From Trichuris trichiura (taxonomy: Eukaryota; Nematoda; Enoplea; Trichinellida; Trichuridae), in NCBI GenBank assembly GCA_037903355.1, contig JBAJFE010000004.1:5316001-5380000 (forward strand): a stretch of DNA of 64,000 nt, written 5' to 3'. A program made the position numbers and the translations under genes. The stretch's first letter is position 1, and each line of letters begins with the position of its first letter. Positions 12,074 to 26,863 of the stretch are shown in pieces. Below the pieces are notes generated by a model, which saw nothing but the letters and a program-made list of their open reading frames with translations, had not been told where the DNA came from and searched no databases.

Positions 12074-12156
12074 CAGTCGAACCCGTCGCATCCGAACAGC
12101 TCGAGACCAGGGGTCGCGTGGATACGTGAGGTTTTCAGATAGGAGGGACTCTACTG
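12074..12156. mobile_element. 83-bp MITE with TACAGT ends
   Basis: A very short element flanked by TA (12072-12073 and 12157-12158), starting cagtcgaaccc and ending ggactctactg. Ends of this kind are typical of pogo/Tc1-class elements. It shares its left TA with the element that ends at 12071. Confidence 0.5.
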
Positions 12157-12158
12157 TA

Positions 12159-15069
12159 TGTTGCAATTAGAATGCAGGTTCAATCCATGTGAATTTAAGT
12201 TGCCGTTGCTCACTGACTCCTGCGGTCGCGGTAAGCTTAGGCCGCGTAAGCTTAAGCTAGTAGCTGTGCTCTGGTTGGCATCAGCAGACTGCGACCTGCA
12301 GAAATTAATTTTCTAAGGAGTTGTAAGTAGCGTACCCGGAAGTGACCGGAAGGCGAGCTCTTCTGATTGTTCCTGTTGGTGGCAGACTGCTTTTGGTGCA
12401 TCAAGGTTCGTTTCTGGCTTAAGCTTGGAAAGCTTACGTTTCAAATATTGCTTAGTTCCAAACAAGGTAGCAAACGCTTAAGAAATTGTCCTTTTCATCC
12501 TCCAGAAACGGAAGCAATGAATTATAGTACCTTAGTGACTTAAGAATGGTTAAATACTAGCCGTCTACAGAAAACGTCCCAAGCTGTGGCTCGTCTTGTC
12601 GGTGGGCCTTAGATTCAAAGAAGAGTAGCACCTCAGATTTCGCACAGCGCGCACCGCATTTAAATGAAAAATGATTAGAGAAAAGAAAAAGAGCGTTTAG
12701 TAATAGAGGGCGATGAAATAGCCTGCGCATCTGTACTGCGCACGGTCAGTCTGTGGGTGCCCTCTGAATGAGGGGTTTTACTGTATTAAGGTTTTAATAC
12801 AATGGCTGCAACATGTATACACCTGCAGAGTATAAAAATTCAGAGCTTTACGTGACGTAAATATAAGTATACGTCAGTTACCAGAAGCACGATCTTTGAG
12901 CAAGTACATGCATATTTTTACACTGTTTTCTTTTCCATAATGGTCATCATTAAGTCATTGGAAGGTTGGGAAGTTAATTAGCAAATACGAATGAAACTAA
13001 ATTTAAAATTCTATAGCATTTGGTAGTAACACTTTCCGTCATCAGCGTATCGCTTAATTCTATCTGGACAAGCAGCTTTTATTAGCAGACAGTGCCCTCG
13101 TCTAATGTCTTTATCAAATGTGTTCTATTTTTGACGTTGACTAAATGTAGGCACATTTCGGCTTTATATGTTTCTCAAGCGCGTTGAACAAAAATGGTTT
13201 AAAAGGAACATGTGAACCACTGCTTAAGGCAGCGTAGCGGTGTTTAGCGTAAATTCAGTGAATTTTGGGTTACGCCAGGCTTGTATACTGTTGCTGGGAA
13301 AAAATTTTTGGAACGGATATTGTTTTACGTTCATTGGTTTTTCTTGAGCAAACGACGTAAAAATCTTTCTGTTGGATTGCGTTGCAATGACTCTCAGCGA
13401 TCAGAAGCAGTTACTGTTCAGCGCGCTAACTGATCTTGGAAACTAAGAATGCTTTTCTATTGTTGGTAAAAGTTCCAAATCACAAACTTTCATGTGCAAG
13501 CTTCTTGAATTATGCGTATGGTCCTGCACAATTCAGTTGAAACTCTGCGTTCGCTTATGTACGCTCAATACGTTCAATGTAAGGCCCCAGAAACTCATTT
13601 TGTTCAAGCTATTGTTTTTGTAGCCGCGTTTTGCATGCTGTACTTCAAACTTCGGTTTCATGGGTAGTTCCCTTTTTTATCATCGTCAAAATTTGTAATT
13701 AAACTAAACTCTTTCTGCTGAGCAGCTGTTACTAAAGAAGATAAGCCACTGCTTGCCTATCAACGCCTACAACGGAATAGGATTGTTTCGAAAGCTCCGA
13801 TTTTACGGTAAACGATGTGCTTTATTTTCCCTTTTAATAACTGCTCACCTACTTGCTAGTACGGTCTTTGTTTAACTACAAACAATGGCGCTGATGAAAA
13901 CGGACGCCAGCCATTAAACAAAAAGATGATGCAGTACTGACGCGTTGCGAAGCTTCTGGTGCTAGCTATGCTTTGCCTTGAAATAAGCAATTAACTTTAC
14001 AGACAGAAGCGTATTTGTTTAACTTGGGACATTGCTTCATTAACTGTCGCACGTAATTGTAGGTAAGGATAAGGATGAAGGTTTCTAAGTTAACCGTGTA
14101 GTCAGTTATGACTGGAGCTGACCTACTGCGAAAAACCGCTTGAATAAACGTGACGTCAGAAATCATTTCCTTTTCGTTTCTCAATGCAGTTATCGCGGTG
14201 TGCAGTTTTTAAATTCCTTATGAGAGTTGCTGTGCTTTAGCGAAACCACTCTTATTCTGATGACTGGCAAACTTGTAGTCTGGCCTTCATTAGGAGCACA
14301 TTCAGTTGCGTTAAGTTTTGAAATCGATTTCTCTTTTTTAATGTTATGGCTTCAGATGTACGTTCATTCTGTCTTTCTTAGCGAATGTCTACTTTGATAA
14401 AATAACAATTTCGTTATTTTCTCAACGGTCGCCAATCATTAAAGAAGTTAGAATGCCGCTCTTACTAAACATCCACTATTCCTTATGCCCACGGTAAGTA
14501 AAATTTCTGTCAAGCAATCAACATAACAAAAAATGCAACAGGGATTTATTTCATTCTGCGTTGCTGCTCTTTATAATTCACATTCTTGCTTTTCTTCTGG
14601 TTTCGCTGTTTCTTTTTTCTGTGAAGAACGGAGCCTGTCTAAGCTAATTCTCCCAATGGAGTGCATTTACAGACAAGCAATAAGTCGGAATAAGATTCTG
14701 CTGAAGGATGAACATTTCTTTCTATCTTTATGCTGTATCGTTCTTCTCCCTGCATGGCATCACTGCCTGCTGCAGCCGCTTAGCGATTGTCAGATAATGG
14801 GCATTGGCATTCATAACCCAACCTCAAATAGTACGGCTTGAATAATGCGTGTTTAATAACGGTCCTCAATGATATTTTTGTTTTTCTGATGACTGGGGCC
14901 TCTGCTACCTTGATAATGCGGCTTGCAACTATGGTCGTCAAAATGCTTGGCATTTCCGTATAGATATCTTTTTATTTCCCTGATTGCAGTACTTACTGGG
15001 CATCTTAAACCAATCGCACTTCGTCTAAAGGCGTTTAGTGTTGCTGTACGTTAAGCAGAATATTTGTGC
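12159..15069. other. Gene-poor interval
   Basis: No gene supported. A further TIR-like end ('ggggttttactgta') appears near 12,772-12,785 with no clear partner. A plus-strand frame of 102 codons (14533-14841) has no recognised domain. Confidence 0.4.
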
Positions 15070-15111
<42 letters not shown>

Positions 15112-15112
15112 T
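15070..15112. repeat. (ATA)n microsatellite
   Basis: An uninterrupted run of about 14 copies of the trinucleotide ATA/AAT. Confidence 0.95.
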
Positions 15113-18100
15113 CGCACCTGATTAACTGTGGTTAAGGCTGTCGCTTTTGTAGTTTTCATCAGTCACGGAGTGCAATTTTCAAAAACCTCACCGATAAGCT
15201 TTAATATGCAATGCGATGAAAATGCTGTTTTAACAAAGATAATGATCTAAACCAGTTTCCACGAATGTTGTAAGTGCTGTAAGTAGCATGATGGTTTTTG
15301 CGCTAAATAATTTTTAAAATTCAAAAAAGGAAAAGAATAGTAGTTGCACGAAAACTTCGGTTTTCAAGCAGCTACCTATATGAGGAGCATCAATGGTCGT
15401 TGACTTACCTTCATAAGAACACTATGTATGCAACACTGAGTTCTTTGACAAGGCTAGGTACTTCCGAAAAAATTAGACGTAACAGTGCGAAGCATTTGAG
15501 GTGATTTGATTGTCTTTTCCGCTGATTACATGTTAAGATAATCTTGTTGGGCAAAGTGGTACAGTACTTTGCCGGGCAACTGTCTAGCTGAAAAATCGTT
15601 GAGCAATCATTTATTTCCGTTGTCGCTTGAGCGGAAAGTGGAGTATTAATATTCTTCGGCGGCTTATTACGTTAGTAAATGGAACTGGTTAATTTAATAG
15701 CATTTGTTTCCCTTGGTTCATTGAGTTGTTTGATGAAACACTTTCTGATCTTGGTGACTTGCAATCAGTGGAAAGAAAAAAAACATCCCTTATCGATTCA
15801 AAATCGCGCGAACTAGATTGAACGGTCTTTCTTTCGTCTTGCATTTATAATTAGTTGCTGTTTAAATGCTTTACCGCTGATTGGCTTTCTGCAGAAGGAT
15901 AAAAAGTGTCGTATTAACCGTCAGGAAGTTCAGCACTGTTACTGAAGAAGTCTAGTCGTGATAATGGCTTCTTGCTTTGGTTCTTTTCTAAAGTAACTTT
16001 TCAATTTATATCAGTTAACCTCAGGACAAGAGCCTGATTGACCTGCACGATAGGCAGTTATCTGCGAAAGCGATGAAATTACTTTTCAGGTTTTTTGGTA
16101 AGTTTGAAGCCCAATTCGTGTTCTCACCACAATAAAAATTACAACTATTTGTTTGTAATATTTTCTCTCTAATCCCAAAGTTAGGACAATTCCCAAAACT
16201 GTCAGTTAGGTGAACCTCTTAGCGCTATTTTGGTTTCCATCGTTACATGCTCGTCCTTGCTTATGTAGTAGATTTTCATGAATGCTCGTACACATCTATT
16301 TCTTAGAAAAATTATTACGAATAATACCTTGATTGTAAGAATGTTGCTTTCAGGTTTAAACAGTCATACGATGAAAGTTCCTTTAAATCATTACTCAATT
16401 TGTTTACTGAGCAATATTCCGGGCAATATTATGCCTAAAATTTTATGCAGGCCGTCGCATTCAATTACCTACCTATCCAAGGATCTTTTCTCTGATTTAC
16501 TTTTGCATGTGGCCGCAGGTTTAAAGTTAGGAGCGCTTTCTATGCACGAATGATTGAAACAAAAGTGTTGTTTGTCTGGCAAATTGGTAGATTAGCGCTT
16601 GTTGTTATTACACAGCTTCCTCTAATGCTGTTACAAAAATGCTTGCCAGAATGCTATCAGTAGTTTCGGTAAAAGATGCGTTGTTCGTATTTTTACTGAT
16701 TTGCAACTGTAGTAGTGGCACTTAACCAGATAGATAATTTGTCTAACTGCAAATGTTATACAATAATGGTCTGCAGTGATCAAGTGACTCGTTGGTAGCC
16801 TCTCCTGATAAACTATGCCTACTTAGTTTCTCCAAGCATGGAGAAACACATTTCTACCACGAGTGTCGGCTGCTGCTGTGGTTACAATCCGTTTTCATGC
16901 GTCTAAAAAGTATTTTTTCTTTTTAAACAATCCTGTAAGAACGATGTTTCATCACGGCTGCGATTCGCCGCAGAAAACTGTTCGTTCTTTGTGTAGGCAG
17001 CAGTGAAAAGCAACTGTTGGTATGATATATCGTAGTAGATTCAAAGAGTTGGAGCAGCACCACTTTTTCATATTTTTTTGCCCTTTCTCTTCATGGTTTT
17101 CTGTGGTTTCCTTTACGCCAAGTGCTTCTGCGAGTTCACACATTGTGGCAGCCCAATCTTTTTCAGACGTTGTCGGCAAACTTTTGTCTTCAGTTTCTAT
17201 AAGGCGCCCTTAGATTAGTCCATGACCTCTACTGCAGAATCGTCTGTATGGCTTTTTGACCTGTGGTTGCTGATGCGGTTTCACCGCTATAAATGTCACG
17301 GAAAATCCTTCTATTTTTTGATGTTGTCTTCATTTAAGCAAGGAAAACATGTGTCAAAAATGAGTTTCTTCAGGCGACATAACAAGGGAATATTTAAACA
17401 ACGTCTGAACGAACAAAACGGACTAAGAGTTCTTGGCATGTCTGAAGCAGATGTTCAGCTTAATCGTTCCTGTATAGAAGTGAAGAGTTTGCGCTATAAG
17501 GCGTAAACATTGTAGCGAGTTCGTCAAACTGTTATGAATTGTTCTCTTTTTTAGGGCGTTATCCTGTTCAAGTGAGTAAACTCGCTAATAGGGGACAACT
17601 TAAAAGAGAATTTAGTAAAAGTCAGTTTCATCTCATCGACTTGCTCGAACAGGACGTGCCCATTGAAATGATAATAAAATTAAATCAAGTTTTCTTCAAG
17701 AGCGAAACTATATCTTCAAAGCTGTTAATATTATTATTTGTTGAAAGTTTTCATGTTCCCACCGCACTGAAATAAGCTTTTGTTTCGCTTGCTTCACTTT
17801 CAATATAGTTTCCGGCTAAAGTTTAAATATCAGTTTCAATGCTTGAAATGAGGTAAATGCACTTAGTATTAGGTAAGATTGCATATCGGTAATAGATCTT
17901 CAAGACGTAGGTAATAATTTGTGGTTTACCCCTGCCCCCATTGCTAAGCACTGAGTTAAATTGAACTAGTGAATAAAAGTTTGGCGGCACGTGAAGTTTT
18001 CACAGTTCTTCGGATGAAATTGTCATTTACTGTTGTAGTCATCATGTCCCAAAGTGCAAAGCAAACCTGACGCCTGTTGTCCCAACTTTTCCATTCGTTT

Positions 18101-19750
18101 GCGTTCTCAATATTCTCGGCAGATAGTCGATTATACTGTTGTTTGAATATTTGCGTCTTTAATTTATGCCTTTAGTTTTTTGCGCTCAGCACTCGCTTTT
18201 ACATTGTGAAAATTCCTGCTGAGTTTGTAATTGAATACTCAAAGCAAGTCCGCAAGAGACGTTTCAGTTGATCGATTTATTGCTATATCACGGCTTCCAA
18301 GACTTCTGCCTTTTACCTCAGTGGAATTGTTGAGCAGAAATTTTTCGATAGCATTGAATGAATTCCACGTTTAGCTAACCTACAACGCGGCATGTGGCCC
18401 GCGTTCAAGTGGGAGTATTACACAAATTAGGGTACAGTATTAGTTTACTTGGACACACTCTTTTACTATTTTTCTTGGACACAGATAATCACATGGTGGC
18501 CTTATGTAGACATAATTGTAGGTGTGGTTATTATCTGACAGTGGAAACGTTGGATCATCAAATTTTAACAGTCCAAAAGTTTAGTGCTGTTGAATAGCTC
18601 ACAAATCATTCTTCACATTAGGTAACTTAAACTGGCATTTGCCGAAGCAATTTTTGCTAAAGAATTTGAAAATTTTCGCTTTGCTTTTCTGTTAGAACGC
18701 ATTTATGGTCATGTTAGGGAAAACACTTGTGATTTCATTACTGAAAGGCAGGAGCTGTTATGGAAGAATTGGCGTTTCGTTCATGGTGTGATAACGAAGA
18801 AAATTAGTTATTAGCTAACTTCCACTTACAGGCTTAGTGAAGAGGCGAAAATGTTTTATACCTCTTGAAACCTTAGAAAACGGCCCTTTTTAACTGCTAG
18901 GTATTTATTGTTGTTATTATTATTATTATCGTCAACATCACCATAGTCACGCTTTTTGCAAATACATTCGTACGCTTCCGTTGTTCAAACATATGGTTCA
19001 TGTTCTATTTCATCGACTGGGCTCTCAGACACACTTTGTTCATTTTTTATGTGGAATAGACATGGAAGGGGAACATATTGGCTCCAGCTTGGGTGGTGGG
19101 GTATCTCACGCTTAAGTTACCTGCTCAACGGGTACGTAATCTGTCAACGGCTACGCCTTCTGAGCCTGTTTTCTTTCAAGTTATCTTCGATGTAAACGTA
19201 CAAAGCGTCAGCTTCACAGGGCAAGAGTAAACTAGTACATCACAGAAGGAACACTTTATCCTAGGTGCCTGTAAGTATTAGCAGCATAGTACTTCTTTAA
19301 AAAGATGTTGTTACTTGCGTCATCAAAGATGAAGATGGAGTTAAGTTCACTATTTGGGCTGTTGTTGCCGCGCAATTCAAGCAAAATTATACGTGCAAGT
19401 GCTGAAATTGAAATTGCAGGACTTGAAGGCTTTTTATTATTCAGATAATGCTCAGTTCAGACAACGATATTAATATTAATATTTAGCAGCAATTATAGTA
19501 TACCTCATAATAAATTCAGGTTAGAGGAGCATTCAAGTGTTTGTTGCCTTCCACCGCTTGACTTAACGTCACCTGCGTTGATGTTTGGAGGAACGTTCGA
19601 TTACGTTTGGCTTGTTGCTTTGTTATTTGACGTGCAGACTAATCAATACGAGGAGTTTCGAAGAAAAAGCAGTGCCGTATTTCTTCCTGTTAGTATACCT
19701 ATTTGCAAAGGGAGTTTTATATTTTCCAACTGCAAGTTTGTATTTTTTCA
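15113..19750. other. Gene-poor, T-rich interval
   Basis: The plus strand is visibly richer in T than A. Plus-strand frames at 16278-16553, 17222-17506 and 17539-17775 and a minus-strand frame at 17179-16952 lack domains and splice support. An ATT-rich stretch lies near 18,905-18,930. No gene called. Confidence 0.4.
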
Positions 19751-19860
19751 TGTACTTTCCATTCTACCTTGTTTATAGTGAATATAGTTTTCTTTTTGCA
19801 CGAAACTGTGCAAAAAGAAAACTATATTCACTGTAAACGAGGTGGAATGGAAAGTACTTG
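19751..19860. repeat. 110-bp fold-back hairpin (MITE-like)
   Basis: The two arms are about 52 bp each and complementary at all but a few positions. They read outward from the core 'gtgcaaaaagaaaactatat', with a loop of about six bases. There is no coding capacity. The structure resembles a minimal fold-back MITE. Confidence 0.8.
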
Positions 19861-22800
19861 AAAAAGTTGTTTGATAAGTCTGCAATCATTCGAATAACAG
19901 AAAATGCAACGCTGTTGCAACTGATACATTCCAGCGTCAGCGTAACAATGGAGGTAAGAATATTCTGGGTAGGTAAAGTTTGCTCGAGCGTTAACTTTAT
20001 TGCCTAAGCGAACTGATGCCTGTAGTTCATTACAGAAAGTTTCTGTTGAGCAACTGCGACTGTCTCAGCCGCGGAGGTTGAATTCTGGAGATACGCAGCT
20101 GATTAGAGAGTGCTTCTTAACTTTAGTCTTTTTAGTGATATTAAGGGTTTAAAAATATGGCTTCTTTCAACGCTTTCGTGTAGTTTCATCATATTAATGC
20201 CAGATCAAATCGTTTATTGAATTTTTCAAAAGAAAGAATAGAGATTTGGGGAAAACTTTTTCTTTCATCAGTATGAATACAATAGCAAAATAAAAATTAG
20301 GAGGACAATTCAAGATCATTCATCAACGTAACTGCGGGTGTACAGGGTCTCCATTTCCTTGTTAATTGTATCTGACGATTTCAGCTTGTGCGAGTAAACG
20401 CAATTTTTTTGTATAAGTATCCTTTCCGCTTGCACTTTGCAGGGTTAAAAGTTTTTCAGAGAACGTGAAAATCAATATTTAATTACGGAAAGTGAAGTCT
20501 TACCGTCGTTTAATTTGGTGAGTGGGGTTAAAGTAACTAATGTTGTGAGTCACAGAAGTGAGCATCTTTGACAATTGTCCACCGACCTTTAAAATTTGCC
20601 TTCTGAAGTGCATTGATCAGTACGAGTAATTGGTAATTGGAACTTTGCGAACGTCTGACATACCAGGACGCACGCGATGTTTTATTTTAACGTAGAACAG
20701 TTGGTTAGTTTATGTTAGATGTGTTCATTCTTTGTAACGTGTAATAGTCTCTGAAGTTAGCGCAAAAATTTGCCAGTGGGTGCTGTACATGGAGTTTCTA
20801 CCGCAGCATATAACTAAAACCAAATGACATTTTAACAAGCACAGAATAGTGATGATGGAACAAATTATACGCAAAGAAAGAGCTCCAGGATTGACGGAGA
20901 ACGCGGCCGGCTTCTGCTTTCATGAAATCTTTGTCGGCCATGGGAACTCAGTGGTTTGAGAGTAAGTGTCTAGCTTAAGGTGGTAAATCTCTGTACCTCT
21001 GTACCTTTGCCTCTGCCCCTTTCTGAATAAATGTTTACGAAAACTAGCTCGCCGGTAAACTGACGTTGTTAGAAAATGAATGCTTACATCTGAAGAGGTT
21101 GGGCTTTACGTCTTTACGTATTTCCTTGCAATTCGATTGGGAAAAATGCTTGGATGCTGAAAGAAAGGCCCCAGTAAAGTTGAATTAAGTGCGTGACATG
21201 TGATATGAAAATATCTATTTTTTCTCCGCAGACGAAATGGCAATTTGATGTTTTCGGAATTCCACTTCTGCGATGCAGTAAAGTAGTTGGGTATGTGCTT
21301 AATAAGCATTCATGAATATTTAACATGTAATATATGATATTGTACTTACAAATTAAGCTTCTTTGGCTCTTTAAGGAGAGAAGATGGAAGCACCACTTAT
21401 TTATCAGTAAATTTGTGTTGCTTGTCTTTCTCTCCTTAACATGTTACCCATGAACATAATTAAATCTAAAATTTGAAAGAAAGCGATTCGCTTTGACCAT
21501 TTCATTTTGCTTTAAAGGCAATAGCCTGGTTGATTGCTATTTCACTGAAGTAACACGTTTCCGTTTGCTTGCATTGTGTTTCAGTGCGTAGTCTCTGAAT
21601 TTGTGCTGTTTTTAATTTTTTTGAAGATGTGGAATGTTTTAACTGGTGCACCTTTTCATTTCCCTGTCTGCTTACGCAAGAACTGTCTGAGCAAAGATTT
21701 CCTTGCAGTCAGCCCGGTAGCGTTTGTCCTGTTGTCCTCCCTTACGTTCTTTTCTGATATAAAAACAAAAGTTTTTTTTGATCTTTTCAGCCTCCGATTT
21801 TTCTTTGTCTACTTCGCTCATTATGTTGCGCTTGTTTTGTTCGTCTTTTATGTCTGTTACAATCCATTCGTTTAAATGATTCGTCTACGTGCAATTCACT
21901 TTCAGAGTGTACTGATGGGGTGAGGATTTCCTATTTAGGCCGTATGCGTCGTTGGTACTTTTTCCTAGTTTGCTTCATTCTGTAGGCACAATTTTGTTAC
22001 TGTTTTGGCAGTTATTTTATTAGAAGTATTATTTGCGAACCTGTTGCGTTTAGCTGTTCAGTGATAACTTTACGCGGCAAGTGGATTCCCTAGTAAATTA
22101 CGACTGCATTAATAGTGGCGCCAATTTAAGTTTATAAAGCTAAAACGAGCACGCTATTGTCTTCTTTGTTGGCTGCATACCTCTTTCCTGATGTTTGCAC
22201 GTGCTTTGCATTGGCATGAGTTTTGGACAGTTCGTATAGGCTAAAAGGTGTGTTATAACTATTTTGTTAAGTGGAAATTAGTTTTACTGAACACATACTT
22301 CGGATACGCTGCGAAGAATTGTTGTTCCGTTGTATCAATATGTTGGAAGAAGAGTTACTAAAGCGCGTTTCAATGGCCTATACTTGGTCACTTAGGGAAG
22401 TTACGATCTTGAATATCCAGGAAGGTGTTTCTAATGAGATACCGAAACTTTATCGATTTAGAATTGCTTCCATTTTTGCTCCTCATGATTGGTGTTAGCA
22501 TTACTGTTTTGTGCTTCGTATGATTAGTACTTCTGAGAAACTGCCTATTGACTAACCGATAATGCTTTTATTGTTTAATTATGTAAGCTGAATAGCATTA
22601 AAGGGGATACAGCTGTTTTTAAAAAATCAATGAAAGAAAAGCAGCTTGAAGAATTTGAACCATGTAAATAGGAAGCGTGAACTCCCTATTGAGCTACTGT
22701 TTGTGTAGTAGACATGATCGTTTTCAATATTGTCTAGACGAACTACCTTCTATTCTTGTACTGCTTGCAAACGTACGTTGAATTTCTTAGGAGCCTAGCT

Positions 22801-25800
22801 ATTAGCTCTATGGATATGTTCGCACAGCGAACTATTCATGACAGTGACTTTGAAAATTGCACTTGTGGTTGTCATATCGTGACGTGTGCGTGACCTGTCC
22901 AACCACTGCTTCAGGCGCTGTAGTTGCATTGCTATCATCTTGAATTGCTTCCCAACAAGGTTTACCTTTACCTAACGCTTCTTAGTCCGTAACAGCAGTG
23001 GTAGTCAAAAAATGTTTTGCGACACCTAGGTGAAGTAATTGTCTTTAAACATGCATAAAAGGTTGCTGAAGCGCTCAAAAAATGACGAGTTCGGTGCTGA
23101 TGACTGGATGGGATAACTTCCATGGGATCTAATAATGAGTAAGTTAGATGTTTACTAAATCGTGGAGGTCGCAATGTGAAGCGTTTAGCCTAACCTGTTG
23201 GCTCGGCTGTAGCGGTCAAGAATTTGTTAAAGAATCTTACGGATTTTGCAGAGTGCTAATAGCATTTGTTCTTTTAATGTCCATTTTTGAGCGCGCAGGT
23301 TCACTCCATATGATTTCTTCTGAAGTTTGCGATTTATTGTGTAAGCTATTCCCTGTCACTTTTATTCGCAATGCCATTGTTAATAGTAGTAAGAAGAACT
23401 GCAACATACCCGAAGAAGCATAGCCAAAATGAAGGATTTAAGCAGCATTTTCCAAAACGTTGTAATAGTTCGAACGAACCTAATTTGCTTGAGCATTAAG
23501 TGATTCAACGTTGATGCTGACAACGCGAATAAAAGCGATATTCGTTTGAAATCTGACTCGGGACTGACTCTTTATAGTCAAACCAGCTTGCAAATGCTGA
23601 CTCTTAGACGCTGACGCGAGCGTTAACTTTTCTGGTGATAGCGCTGAATAGACGAGAAGGTGACATTCAGATTAGAAAGATTTGATACTGCTTTCAACTG
23701 TTCTCCGAAATTAGACATTTTCTTGATTAAGCAAAACTTGTGCTGCTTTCTCAGTCGCTCCTCTTTCGAAAATGTCTAAACAGGCTTGTTGTTTGCTATC
23801 CCAGGCTTCGATCGAAAATAGACTGCGAAGGGTCGCTCAACCATTACGGACTGCTTATTCGCAATTAGTAACTCTGAGTCGCTCTAGCTGGATAGCCTCT
23901 GTTTGCGTTTTGGAATCAGAGCTTTCTGCTTTGTGCCTTCACTTCAGGCTAAGCAAGATCGTATCGCCAATTGAAGCTGTATTTACGCATGGGAAGTTCC
24001 TCCTTAAAATCAGAATTTTCTAGCTGAAATCATTTGCATACACTGTTTCAGTTCTTGGATTAGAGCTTATGCCTGTTAATGACACTTGAAGTTCCTGTTT
24101 GCTAAAACATTTGTGCCTCTGCAGAACAACGATCATCGTCCGTCGGAAACATTTTCGTAAAGTTGACGTTTTAATCATTCTCTTCGCTTCACATCGTTCT
24201 TCATTTTCTGTTTAGAATTTTTTTCTCGCTGTACCATCAGTAGTATGCTGTTTTTACTGCTGTTGATCAGCGACTTAGGTTTGAATTGCTATATCTGCAC
24301 CAAGGGCGGTTTCTTGGATGCCGCTTTTCAAGCAAACAGTTCGCCGCAACCAGCTGGTTATGGCTTTTCATTTGTTATACATTTCCGTTTTCCGAGAAAC
24401 TGGGTAATCAGACAACTCTAAGCGGAAATTAGCACTTACACAATTTTCTATTGAAAATTTGCTGTAGGCCTGGACAACTTTTGCAAATATAAACAGTTCA
24501 AGATTATTTAGGAGGTTAGTTTAGTTAGCAGTTATCAGTAGGTGTGGTTAACGAATGATGGCAGGACAATTGACGGTCAAGTGAACTATTATCAAAGGCG
24601 TCTGATGTACCATGAGTGATCAATAGTTAGTAATATCAATCTTGGTAACTATTCGTTGAAAATTATCTGTTTATCCGTATATGCAAGTGCTCACTTTAGT
24701 ATGAACCAGATGTGACATAATAGGTTCGCCCGTGTGAGTATGCAAAATAACCTAACGGTTCATTGACAAAAAACGGCAGTTTCCGGTCAAGTGTAATATG
24801 ATTACCGAAGCCTTCAGGACGATGCGTGTTTCATCGTTAGCGTAAATTGGAATTGTTGTTGTTCCACAAGCTCCAGTCTTCCTACTAAACCTTATGTGAA
24901 ATTGCCGTTTTTGTTAATGAAATTGCAACGAACCGTGCTAAACCAAACTTTTTTTGTTCAATATCCCAAAAGCGCTTGTGGTTTAATACCTTGTTTACAT
25001 CAGTAAAGAAAGCACTTCTAATTGCAAAATGTTTTCAAAAAAAGTTAATATTAGTTATTTGGTGGTTTTCAGTTAAAAAACAAAATGCAGAAATTTTTTG
25101 ATCCATTAGCATTGCATCATAATCATACTGGACTTTCTTTGTAGAATAAGCGTGACTAATGCGATTAGGCTTTTACAATGAAGCAAGCGATTTCACTCAG
25201 GAAGAGATGCTTTTCTTTAGCTTCCTAATGCAATTCCATGTTCATCTTAGAGGCAGTGTTTTTTGCTTGACAAACGCTTCGATCGTTCGACTAGTATATC
25301 GCTGATGATTAAAAGTGTTGTCTGTGTTGTTGAGCTAATGAATTTCTTCCACTGTTTTTTTAGACAGTGAATAGCGATCGTTGACGTGACAGCGACGTTT
25401 TTTATTTGGTGACTGCCTTTCCGGACGCAATCACAATTTATTGTAGTCATTGCTGCTTGTTAGACTGGAACGGCTTAGACATGAGCTAGGAGGTTTTAAT
25501 ACCTAAGAACCAGCCGCTTTTAATAGGTTCTCCAAGACGAGCGATTGAATTTTCAGTTCTCTTGCTTGTTTAAAACTGCGTATAGCAAGGGTCAGAATCG
25601 TTTACCAAGTATGGATGAACGCGTTAAAAACAGTGATCAATATACTGCTTGATTGGGGGCACCGGCCGCCTTGGTACTCGCTAGTAATTAGTATGTAGCT
25701 GCAGACAGCAACGCATTCGTGTGGCAAGGTATGATGTTAAGGTTGCCGTTTCTTTGTGACCAGAAGTCACTGTCTTTACATTCTGCGTTTGTCAATGGAC

Positions 25801-26863
25801 TGCGTGATGTGCCTATTCACTATTAGCGTCTTCTCAACAATAGTTGTCCCGCCGAAGGTATTGTTCACTTGCGCTTTCATTGGGGTTGCCACTAGGAGCT
25901 TTTTGCAGTGGTATCTGAGAAGCTTGTTGAATCTTTAAGTTCTTTGGTAGCCAACCGGCTGTCTGAAGTATTTCCGTTTTGATGTGCTGTCATGGGAATT
26001 TCGTTGCTGCGGTTGTAGTGCTCTGTCAGCTGTACGGAGATCGCCTTAATTGATCACTGTGCTTCGTTTTCCTTTGCACAGTTGTAGACAGTGCTTGCGG
26101 GATTAGCAAGTGATTTCCCGACGTAGTCGGTTTCACTCTCTTTTCCGACGTTAGCGTTCTATATGGCATCGATCTATATGGCATCGATTTTTACTCAACT
26201 TTCACTCCAGCCAGGAACTTCGATCAGCGATTTCATCAGCAAGTCAGCTTTTACTCGGTGCTTCCAGGGATACTATGAGTGCGCGTAGCACTTCTTCAAT
26301 GCGATAATAGTATCTAAATTTTCTCAGCAGCACCGCTAAGATCAATTTCTTTCTACCATCGGCCATGTCACTTGAATTGTTTCGGTTTGCAGCAAGCGGT
26401 TCTAGTTCTATCTTTAGCCTACTTTTGTTTAAGAAAACGCACAATGCTGACGCTCCCGTGATGCTTACTATTATTTAGTGTGACTACGCTCTCCTACTGC
26501 TTTGCTGTATAAATTATTTATCCTTCTTGATCCTGCAAGAAAGAGCAGTTAAGTTGAACAATAAGTTATAGTCTGAATAAAAAGGAAACAAGTGGAACAA
26601 TGTGCTGACGTAGGCACTAGCGACAAGACACGGTTGATCCGGAAGCTGCGTTCCATAATTTGACATTAAACAAATGGGTTTATTTTTTAATAAACATGAA
26701 AGCAAAGAGCTATTAATAAAATCGAGCTTGTTTTTATTAGCATATATTTTACTGGAATAGGAAATTATCGTGTATTTGCATATGTACAAACCAGGAAAGA
26801 CAGATGTTGACGCCGTTTGTCTTAGCACATTCCTGCAACTGACGTGGAACCAATTTTAGCCAC
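19861..26863. other. Gene-poor, T-rich interval
   Basis: No gene supported. Hydrophobic plus-strand frames such as 21576-21875 arise from T-rich sequence. A minus-strand frame at 26444-26244 (66 codons) looks somewhat coding, including ANRNNSSDMADGRKKLILA, and might belong with the possible exon at 27058-26864. A 14-bp direct duplication (atatggcatcgatc/t) lies near 26,161-26,190. Confidence 0.35.

Noticed and set aside
16952..17179. 75-codon minus-strand frame with EKDWAATMCELAEALGVKE
   Set aside because: Protein-like in part, but it has no ATG, splice junction or neighbour exon to support it.
21576..21875. 99-codon hydrophobic plus-strand frame resembling a membrane protein
   Set aside because: Runs of Phe/Leu/Val come directly from T-rich sequence; no other support.
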